From the NCBI GenBank assembly GCA_002633005.1, contig NMRA01000620.1, forward strand, positions 20,345 to 77,519: a DNA stretch of 57,175 nucleotides, written 5' to 3'. Made by a program: the position numbers and the translations under genes. The notes under the pieces were generated by a model that worked only from the letters and a program-made list of their open reading frames with translations, searched no databases and was not told where the DNA came from. This document shows positions 48,060 to 57,175 of this stretch, piece after piece (position 1 is the stretch's first letter; each line of letters opens with the position of its first letter). This stretch comes from Phoronis australis (lineage: Eukaryota; Phoronida; Phoronidae).

Positions 48060-48345
48060 AGGGTACACGCACCGTTATTAACAGTTTATTTTTGTGTTTG
48101 CCTCTGTATCTTCGGAGTTCCTTAGCAGATTTTCTTAAATATGCAACATGTCTTTTCATATTTTATGATTTTCATGTATTCTGATCCACAAAGCATGTTA
48201 TTTTTGGCGCCTGCTCCTTTATCCACGAAACCACCTAAAGAATCCTCCGATAAATTGGCAGTAGTGTGAAGACTACAACTGACCTTTATTTCATTGGACA
48301 GGTACTTCACTGCTGTGGTGCCCCCTATTGGCAATTCCTCAATGG
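48060..48345 (-). repeat. inverted single copy of the CTCF-motif repeat
   Basis: On the minus strand it reads GCCAATAGGGGGCACCACAG at one end and GGAACTCCGAAGATACAGAG at the other. These are the motif and tail of one unit of the 4121-7190 family. Confidence 0.75.
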
Positions 48346-48441
48346 ATGTCCACGAACTTTAGCCTTCCTATTTACAGACTAGTTCGGTGTATTCTTTGTC
48401 ACCTTCTGGTAATTTTTAATCTATCTTTGCCTTTCAACCCT

Positions 48442-48463
48442 CACCCCCCCCCCCCCCCCCCCN
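48442..48463. repeat. poly-C tract ending in an N
   Basis: About 20 C bases stop at an undetermined base (48463). The true length is probably unknown. Confidence 0.8.
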
Positions 48464-49082
48464 TCCTAAGAAGAGCTCGCCTCATGACTTTCGGATAGGT
48501 CCGAATACAAAAGGCTGCCTCTACAGAAAAGTGACACGTATAGAAGAGAGCATAGATGACTTGTTTTGCGTCTCCTAGCGGGTGTTTCAAGTTGACTTGT
48601 TGGTCTCTCTAATAGTGCTTCAGTAATAACAATCCTTTTGTATCTGTGTTCTCTGCGATGCACAACTGGACGGCTATCAACGCTCTGTGTTGCTCTTACT
48701 TGCTAATCTATTTTTTAAATTGCGTCTTTCTCACAAACTCCGTCTCCCGCGATACACTACAGAACTTTGCTGTGCCAGTTTCGGCACCTCCTTGGTCCTA
48801 GGTAGTGCACAGGCTCTCTATTTAAATTCAATGTGTTCTATTTTTTCTCGCAGGCCATTTTTTCACGGACGCGGAGGGACCGTGGCCAGTTTCGTACCAG
48901 ACTTTGTGACGTCATTCTGTCGGCTTAATTTCACTCCCTCCGGCTTTCGTCGCGTATGCACTTCTTCGGGCCTGTTGCCGCCAAAATTAATGATGTTATT
49001 AAAAACTAATTTTTCCTTGAGTAAACTTAATTATTCACCGATGCTGGAAAAAGTGGCGTATGGTATTTTGCTGCTAAATCAA
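48464..49082. other. no recognisable gene
   Basis: A 143-codon plus-strand open frame (48687-49118) is present, but its translation is low-complexity hydrophobic/basic and runs into repeat sequence. I do not regard it as a gene. Confidence 0.45.
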
Positions 49083-49149
49083 GGGCGGCGCACCAGAGTG
49101 GGGTGGCGGGGGCTATAGCCTCCCCACTTTTTTCAGTGCTGCGCCGCCC
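49083..49149. repeat. 67-bp interrupted palindrome
   Basis: GGGCGGCGCA (49083-49092) and TGCGCCGCCC (49140-49149) form the outer stem. GTGGGG and CCCCAC form an inner one around the perfect GGCTATAGCC. It looks like two hAT-like ends placed head to head. Confidence 0.7.
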
Positions 49150-49545
49150 ATGTAAAGATGTGGTGGGCTTCTGTGGGTCAGCTTTCGGCGCCACTGCATC
49201 ACCTATTGGCGAATTTCCTAGATTCTTCAATCAAATCTGTTCTTCTTTTTCACGAGGTTTCATATCGTTACATGTTTTTAGTATTCTAATACCAACAAAC
49301 TCAATTTGCATCACAGCGGAGCTCGGGGGCTATAGCCTCCCACTTTTTTTCAGTCGCTGCGCCGCCCATGTAAAGATGTGGTGGGCTCCTCATGCTGTGG
49401 GTCAGCTTTCGGCTCCATTGCGTCACCTATTGGCCAATTTCCTAGATTCTTCAATCAACGCTGTTCTTATCTTCCACGAGGTTTCATTTCGTCAAAAGTT
49501 TTTAGTATTTTAATGCCAGCAAACTCACTTTGCTGCAAAGCTGTC
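49111..49545 (+). repeat. two tandem units of about 220 bp
   Basis: GGCTATAGCCTCC, GCGCCGCCCATGTAAAGATG, CCTAGATTCTTCAATCAA and CACGAGGTTTCAT occur in the same order at 49111-49328 and 49329-49545. Overlapping open frames through both units arise from the duplication. Confidence 0.85.
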
Positions 49546-52500
49546 ACCATCTTAGGAGAGATATGCAAAAATTCAGGAAAGGACCCGTGTGCGTGTCAAG
49601 AGCGCATTGTTTTCAAAATGACGGCATGACTTTCTTTGTTACAAAAGGCGGAGAATTCGCAATAAATGATGTTTGTTAGATTGTTTTTTCCCACTTAAAC
49701 GGCTACAACGGGCGAGGTTAGTGTCGGTCGATTTTCACATATTCTGCATGCAACCCTGCAGGTCGTTAGCTGAAGTTTCATAATGAGGTGACGAGCTGAG
49801 TTAGCGGGTTGTGTGAAGTTTCGGTGTCTAGAACGCTGCTCACGACACAGCTACCGAGCTGTAAGTTGACGATAGTCTTCATACAGCTAGCTGGCTTTAT
49901 AACTTAGTATGTAGATTTATGATGTGACTTTTGTAAATACGCTGTATTGTGTACAATGGCAGTATTGTTAATGCTTCCTTAGTTGATTATCGTACATAAC
50001 GTTACGACATTGTCAAATGTTCAGGAAAAAAACAGTTTTACTCCCAGCCGCACACCCTGCCTGAATCTGAGAGAAATTCCGATTGAAGCTTTAAAATAAA
50101 ACGGTATCCTCAAGAAATATTCCTGTCTCTTACGATGAACACTAAATGTTCTCTTGCAGGTGTACCTTTTTGCCCTCAGTCGGCATTTCCTACACACTAG
50201 CTGCTACTCGTGCTTAAGCTCGAGTAACAGCTAGTGTATGAACAAAAGAGTGGTATAACCATGCAGGTACATGTACGGTTGGATTGCAACTCAGCGACAT
50301 GCGGGATCTCAAACAATCAAATGCAATATACAAAAGCACCATCTTTTTGTTTCACAGTAACGAGTGTTGACGTGTGGATCTATTTGAATTATTAGTCCCA
50401 GGCTACCAAGAGCATCCATAAACACATCTGCGTCCATGAACATTGGTCAGTGGCTGACTCACACACAAGGCCACCTTGTTAGTATGTGTTTTTAACCAAC
50501 TTAAAAGTTGTTTATTTCAATATCAAATTTCGTGGGGACGAGAACTTTCATGTCGCGGAGAGGTGATTCCGTTACCAAATGCAAGAGATGTCTAATTAAT
50601 TATGCATTATACAAATCGGAAGATAATATTCAACTTGTAATCACATTGAACAGTGTGTGGGAAATGACTTAGTTACGCAGTGTTGCACTTATTCGACATT
50701 GTATATATGTATATTATACAGCCCTTGAAGAGGGCTCGTTGATGGCACCCATGGCCGAACGCTTCCTGTTTTCATCAGGAATCCTACATGCATGCCTCTC
50801 TTCACTTGTCGCCGTGTATTTGTGAAATCGTGCATTCTGTTATGTTAAGCAAAGTCGGCCTCTGTAGGATGCTCATCAAGAAAATGAGTAAAACTGTTAC
50901 TCATTTCCACATTTTTATTGATATGGTTTGTCATCCTAAAGGAGAAGGACACCAAAAAAGCAACGTATTTTGTATCTATTTTGATCGAGTAGTCCCACTC
51001 AATAACAGCAAGATTGGTTCTTTTACCTGACACCAGACGGCAGACGGAGGTGCTGAAAATAACCAATAACGTCATAGGTTTTAACATAAGTGTTCAGCAG
51101 TTCACAACACGGCTTACTGGTGTTAGCTTAACGTTTGGCTTCATTGCTTTACACCAATAAATCATCAAAATCGGATGCAAAACCCTTATAGATACATTGA
51201 GTTTTTAAACAAACGAGTTGTTTTATTTCGCTGTTACGGATTTATGGAACTTTTCAACGTACCGTAGCCAAAAAACTTTGGTAGGCCAACATGCCTACTA
51301 GGTCGGTCGAGGGGAGTGTGGATCTGTTCGGTGATAAATTAGAATTATTCTTCGTGAAATACAGACAGGAGAGCGTAGCCGTGTGTTGTAATTTTAGACT
51401 AACGAATTTTTTTAGATTTAAGCACACAAAACGCTCGTTGTAACCTAAGTTGCTCGGAACCCGGTTAGGCCCGTCGCCGGCGGCCCGATTGGAGAAATCA
51501 CAAACATAAACCAACCGGGTTACTCAGCTGCCAAAGTTGAAAATTAACTTCCAGTCACGAAAAGACTAGATTAGTGGACCAAAGAAATAATGTGCACGTG
51601 AATATTTTGGTAAAAACGCCTCAAAATTGCAAATATACTTGCCCGTCGGGGGCCGTGAAGCCAGGTTCCCCTTCCATAGAACCGCGCAGATGAAAAAGTG
51701 CACAATTATAATAATGATTCGAATAATGTATTAATGTATATATCTAAATAAAAATTCCCTTAATGCCAGACCTTAGCATAAAATATATTATTGTTTCACA
51801 ACTGGTTTGTGTCATCAAACACTGAATTAGAATGCGCTCACACGGCCCGTGCCTCATTATATACTAGACGTTACGTAAGAAACACGTAACTAATGCGCTT
51901 TACCGCTATGGGAGCATTATTAATATAGGAATCAACATACCTAACGCCCGTACTTTTACATATACTGAGCTAACTAGTCAGCATTTCAAGCGAGGTTCAC
52001 GAAACAAGGCATCAAAACTCCATGAATAAGGCCATCAAAACTCATCCACGAACATCGACTTTTTTGCTTAACGAGTTACGGTGCTGACCTACCTTGTACC
52101 ACATCTGGTTGTCAGTAGCCACATTCTGATAGGTTCTGTGTGAATTGTATGGAAGAATGTTATACACACAGCTTATTATGTTAAATTGTCCTATATCGTC
52201 TTGTACTAATTTTATCGTTTCCTGTTGTTTGGTATTTGGAAATTTTACTTCGCTAATGGTCAGTTATTGGCGGCTTAAGCTTTTGCTGTCCGCCTAAGCG
52301 ATGTTGAAATAACTGCTTTTTTCTCACGCCAACGACTTTGTATACTCTTGAACTGCGTTCCGTAAACGAGAAAATCTGGCGCCGAAAACGTGAGATGACA
52401 CAGTGTATAACCAATACCGCTCCTGTAGTTTGCGTAGCGAGATTCATGCGTTTGGAGTGAATCTCCATCCAGACCTGTGTTGGTGACCCGGCCACGAGGC

Positions 52501-55500
52501 TACTGTCTGTTGCGTTATATTGGAGTCGGCGGATGAAACAGGTGGCCGGGCTTACCAACCCGCCGAGTCGATGATGGGCAGTGACATGGACATATGAAGG
52601 GGGCAATGTACCTGAGGGATTGGTCTATCTTTGGTTTTTACTCGACCACTGATACTATCTCAGAGAGAAGATTTGTTGAACAAGCATCGTCAGCTCGCTT
52701 TGTTGTAACGGATTTTTACGGTTTCAGGCGTCTGCCTGGTCAAATCAAAAACAGCGACGTGTGACAACGTCCGGGCGGCCAGTGATATTCCACGGGCTAT
52801 TCGACATTAGGCCTACCTCATACCGGAAGTTACCGCACTATCGTGTAATAATAACTTTAGTGCTTAATAAGCTTATGCACATCAAATAATTGCGAGCGAG
52901 TAGAGTTACACTGATAGCTATGAAATCTTGTCCCTTGTGGATGTTGTCATTTTGCATGCGTTACATGAAAGGAAGTGTGTGACGAAATAACGCATTTATT
53001 TCATGTAAACCGACTTCTAGCTCCTCTTACGGCCGCATTTAAGCTAAGGACTATGCACAATCAACAAATACGTCCGCGTGTGTTTTTCAGATAGTTTTCT
53101 TCCGGCCTCTGCGTTCACAATTAACCTTGGTACATGTCTCAAAAATTTTGATGATGTTATGATACCAATGATTTTAAGCAATGTTTATTTTATGATACTT
53201 ATCTCTTCAACCTGTTGGTAATTGCAAAAATCAATAAAGTAAAATATTGCAACTTGCAGCTCATAAATATCGTTATCAATCATTGCTGTGGGACCAAAAT
53301 CCATATATGAAAAAAGCGCATTGTCGTGAGTCTAGGGTCACTCTTTAGCTTTCATAGACAGTGTGTAGATGTTGCCATCATCAGCGGAGAAACGTGAATG
53401 CAAACTCCTTGTCTCTTGCTCCTGCCTATGAAGCCAAGGGTCGTCAAACTGTGGATTGTACGAAACTTTTGCCAGATTTCTCTGTATTAGTTTAAACCAA
53501 AGTAGATTAAAAGAAAAGCTTAATTTGTATAATCAAACACGTGATCGTCGATGTTGCCGAGCATGGTTATTGTGGAACAGGCGTGCGTCATTCATTTCGC
53601 GTGGCTATTCAGTCCATTTTTATATGAATATCCATAGTAAACCGGGTTTCTTTCGACACTTGACAACAAACTACCAAGAACCTCACCCATCAAACTTTCT
53701 CATTTTATACATGATTTAATTTAGACTCGAAAAGTCACAAATGGTAAGTCAGAGGTGAAAACCGTACACTCAGTTCAGATACAAAACAAATATAAAATGC
53801 TTGCATTTAATAGCTGGCACTTAAGTGTTGTACCTTCTAAGAAACCCGCAAAGCAATCTCATTGTGATGCCAAATAGGACCCCATCACCAATGTCGATTC
53901 TAACTACATGGGCACTGGAAAAAGGTCGACATAGTCTATTCGGAGTTTTGCAAAAATCTAGTCATGCGGCAGTACTAGATAACTATATACAAAGTACAAC
54001 TCTTTATAATTTTGCGAGAGCACTTTTAAATTTAAATTCAGTTCTCATGTGCCACGAGCGGCTGGGTAGACTAAAACTCAATATTTACTTCGTGTGGATA
54101 ATCTTGCATTAACCATTGACTTGCCGCAAAACAGCGGTACATGTCGTTTGAGTGAGTGTAGAGAGCAGGAAATCCATATGGACGCTGGCGTTGAACGCTG
54201 TTCACTAAAGGCGATCTTCAGCATCAGAGCTTATCTAATAAAGTCGTCTATATTTCTCCAAACGGCTATTGCATGACATTACACTTAAACTGATGCTTAC
54301 AAACCAAATTCAGCAATTCAGGGATATTCAGTATTTTATTTCTGCCACGGTTAATCTTTAATCTTAATGTCTCATCCTGCATTCCATAGTTTACGAGCGC
54401 AAAAAGCACGGCATAACTGTTACATAAACCGGATGTCCTGCTGCACGCAAGAATTATTGTTTTGATTGGCTTAGTAAGTGGAATTCTATCTTAATACCAT
54501 ATCTCTTGCTTATTCAAACAGGTTTCCTTTCAGGTAAATAAAGTACGTTTCAGTCGGACTCGGAAACAGCGCCTCAATATGGGCTCAGAAGAAGATCACG
54601 TCAGTCTGATACTGTTATCAGTGTACATAAACACTCGGTGCTGGAATTTTAGACGAATTTCTGCAAATGAAGTCAAAGTCTACATTGATAAGCAAATACA
54701 TTGACCGTAAGTTCTGATCTTGTTTGCTAAAGTGTAATCTTAATTAAGATAATTCATTTCCTTTTATGACAGCCTTGTTGATGCAGACAACATACTCGCT
54801 CGCATCTTTTTGAAAGGCTGTTAGAGGTGGACTAGTTTGTGAGAAATTGTATTGAATTATTTAGTCTACCTCTGACAATGTAGAATTTCGTGTGATATGT
54901 TTCAGGTTGTTAACATTTCTTGACTCAAATACTGACTACTGTCTCAGCGCCATTTTACGATAAACATGTAAGCCCAAAGGCAGAAAGGATGAGCTACAAG
55001 ACTCAATGAAAACAACGAGTAAAAACAAATATAAACTGTTATTAATCATTTTAACAGCGATGAATACATATTCACATAAACGTCGAATGACGAAGATTCT
55101 TTTTAGCACTTGAATGCGTAACAACGTCACAAGCGAGTGAGTGGTCATTTTTTAGTTTGATATACACAAATACAATCACAAATTAGTCAGATACGTGTGA
55201 ATGTAAAATATACTAACGAAAACTACATATCCTATTCTAAAGCGTCCTAGTTATACCGTTATCTGCACTTAAATGTAGAAGGGGAAGTACAGTATGGATT
55301 CAATAACCAGCTGCCATACTAAATGCATGCATATATACAGTGTAGTATCTAACAGCCCAGGTATTACTGAAGCAATTTTCAGTTCAGTCCATAGGCTCTT
55401 GTGTGTCTAATAATTATTTCCAACCTCAGCCGGCGTCGTTCATAAATGCTTTAGTTCGAATGTTATCATGCCAGCAGAGCAGTGTCAAACAGTCAAATGG

Positions 55501-55676
55501 AATTTGTTCAAAAGAACAGCAAAAGAAGGTACATTGTACAATGCCTACCATCGATAAACTGACAACTTTGACAACGGCAAAACTAAACCATGAATGAACT
55601 AGTAGGGAGATCACCTCCTCTACATGTACAGGTACTTCACGGCAACATTTTGCAAGTTACGTGGGGGTATAGTGGC
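49546..55676. other. long stretch without recognised genes
   Basis: Scattered short frames on both strands (for example 52253-52606 minus, 53456-53719 plus, 53825-54112 plus) show no domain, motif or splice context that I recognise. It includes one hairpin at 50195-50236. Promoter or non-coding RNA content cannot be judged from sequence alone. Confidence 0.45.
50195..50236. repeat. imperfect hairpin
   Basis: CACTAGCTGCTACTCG and CGAGTAACAGCTAGTG pair with one mismatch around a 10-base loop. Confidence 0.65.
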
Positions 55677-55725
55677 CAGTGGTGGATTTACTAGGTTAAA
55701 AAATAAAATCGTAGATCTGCCACTG
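55677..55725. mobile_element. 49-bp miniature with hAT-like ends
   Basis: CAGTGGTGGATTTAC at the left and GTAGATCTGCCACTG at the right are inverted with two mismatches in 15, enclosing only 19 bases. CAGTGGCGGATYTA is a common animal hAT tip (family knowledge). No 8-bp duplication flanks it. Confidence 0.6.
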
Positions 55726-55841
55726 GGAAGTCGCACTCAAGGTTTGAAATTCCAACTTGATAAAGCGACCATTTCAAAAACGTTTGTGAAATTTACATAA
55801 ACCTATCCATAAAAGGTCAATTTTGTTTAGCTGCTTAAGTT

Positions 55842-56124
55842 TTAAGACCTACTTTCGTACAAGTCGTTTTCGAGCATTAATGCTGAGTTTCTATTGGACG
55901 AATGGTCTTCATAAGCTTCGTTTTCTACTCCAGATGCTTTTAGACTTTTAGTCGACTGAGCATAGATGTCACCACTATCCGCTGACTCTTGCGGCACGCG
56001 ATAGTGCGCATTTCCTTTCTGGTGGCTAACGCTTACCCCTCCATTTCCAGTTGAGTTCATTTCACCGTACATAGGATTGTCAAAGTCAGTGTCACTATCA
56101 TCTCTTGCACTCTGCCTATTTTTT
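55842..56124 (-). CDS. last coding exon of a probable transmembrane receptor, cytoplasmic tail
   Basis: From acceptor TTTGTTACAG to the stop, the exon encodes 93 complete residues. It begins KNRQSARDDSDTDFDNPMYG, a basic juxtamembrane-like start leading into FDNPMY, an FxNPxY motif that in LDL-receptor-type tails binds PTB domains and drives endocytosis. Four further tyrosines sit in acidic or polar contexts (GNAHYRV, GDIYAQ, ENEAYED, ENDLYES), as in tails of MEGF- or scavenger-type receptors. Low complexity and lack of a globular fold suit a signalling tail. Upstream exons, including any membrane segment, were not found within the last kilobase, so the receptor type is an inference. Confidence 0.68.
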
Positions 56125-57175
56125 CTGTAACAAAAATTCAGCGTTTAGTAAAATTTCAGGAGATTCACAAACTGGCATCAAACTATTTGTTGCCATGACA
56201 ACTATTGGTTTCTGGCACTAAAGAGAAATTGTGAGTCCATACAGTCCACTTGTTCACAAACCAATATCTTCGATAAACAACCTTTCATTCAAAAATAAAC
56301 ATCGTTGCTCAAGTTGGTACCGAAAGCCTGAAACAGTTTGTGCTGTTGACTTATTTTGGATATTATTTTGGATCCTAGGGTTATCTGGCTTATAATTTTC
56401 AGTTTGCTTTTGTGCGTAACATGTTAGACCAAGTGCTTCATTAAGTTACACCAGCCTAGCCAACTGCTTCGCGTTCGAATCTACATGTACATGTAGTTGG
56501 GCACATGAATAATTTTTGCATTAATAAACTTGTAGGCAATGCCTGAAAAGTCAAAAAGCACAACAGCGTCACCTGCCGTCAGACTGACATCAAATGTTCA
56601 AGCTACAGTTGGTAGTTGTTTTTGATACCCTGCTCTTTATCCAGCTTAAATGGGCAGCTAGACTGAGTATACACACTGCATAAGCACGGGTGTTCATGAG
56701 AGCAAAGTCTGAAAAGTGTAGTTACTCTTTCTCTCTGTAATTCTCATATGTAGGGATAAAACTCCCCTGGTGTGTCACCCATAAACAAAATAATTGTGAG
56801 ATTAAGTTGCGTTTTGTAAGTTGATGAACAATAAAATTAAAAAGCTTATCATACAAGTTTTGTTGTCATTTTCTTATTTCTTAAGTTTTTTTAGAGGTTT
56901 TAACAACACTCACACCTCGAAACATAAGCTGGGACAAGTCTGGAGGGATTATTTCAGTTACGCTCGCTTAAAGCGTAATTTCCACGGATTCCTTTTATTT
57001 TAGATGCATTGGGCTAACCAGATGGTCCTAGCAAAGCCTTGGCAAAATATAAAAATGCGAATTCATTCACTCAAATGTTGACGTGTAAAATAATAGGTGA
57101 AGTTCCTTTTTCGCGCCATATTACGTCACCGCGTGATCCCAGCACAAACAACAAGAGACCGATAACACTTGTATT
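56125..57175 (-). other. intron of the receptor-like gene, to the window edge
   Basis: No transmembrane or extracellular exon could be assigned on the minus strand. A TTACAG followed by an open segment near 56740 lacks a convincing donor and any recognisable product. Confidence 0.4.

Noticed and set aside
48687-49118. 143-codon plus frame
   Set aside because: Composition is repeat-like and it runs into the palindromic repeat at 49083.
52253-52606. 117-codon minus frame
   Set aside because: No known motif, no flanking splice pattern, and the length is within chance for this region.
53456-54276. Chain of plus-strand short frames that could be exons
   Set aside because: Junctions and phases do not fit and no product is recognisable.

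Overview
The window is eukaryotic nuclear DNA from a bilaterian animal. It has intron-split genes with GT/AG borders, low gene density and many transposable-element relics. The gene set (a LIM-domain hillarin and a receptor with an FxNPxY tail) and the frequent ACATGTA-type oligomers suit a marine invertebrate such as a lophotrochozoan or a cephalochordate. The species cannot be fixed from the sequence. Three single N bases (12375, 43707, 48463) show that this is draft assembly.

The left 26 kb is almost gene-free and built of nested mobile elements. Three copies of one hAT-like family lie at 438-3077 (+), 10747-15465 (+) and 18307-20383 (-). Their termini read CAGGSCCGTAGCCAG and they carry an internal 18-bp minisatellite. 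A second family with TTAAGGTTATCTCAA ends lies at 16050-20794, 23192-24641 and (partial) 35060-35761. Comparing copies shows later insertions: a tRNA-derived SINE, truncated LINE pieces, and several small inverted-repeat elements. Two decayed L1/Tx1-like LINE 3' ends lie at 3066-4127 and 20795-22480. A 3-kb array at 4121-7190 is made of ~145-bp units, each centred on a GCCACTAGGnGGC motif that resembles the animal CTCF core. Related copies lie at 28139-29390 and, inverted, at 48060-48345. A 193-bp satellite lies at 7482-8580.

The one complete gene is hillarin (LIM plus transglutaminase-like/KY family), minus strand, 44892 to 26499. Nine coding exons join with matching phases to give 991 codons plus stop: a LIM domain at residues 25-82, a coiled-coil/lysine-rich linker, the transglutaminase-like core at about 420-520, and three C-terminal beta-type modules. 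The usual transglutaminase catalytic residues seem to be replaced. Its first intron is 10.7 kb and holds a fold-back element, MITEs, a partial element and a 22-bp minisatellite.

The right 12 kb has short repeats and hairpins and, at 55842-56124, the minus-strand last coding exon of a probable transmembrane receptor. That exon encodes a tyrosine-motif cytoplasmic tail, and the rest of the gene lies at or beyond the right edge.
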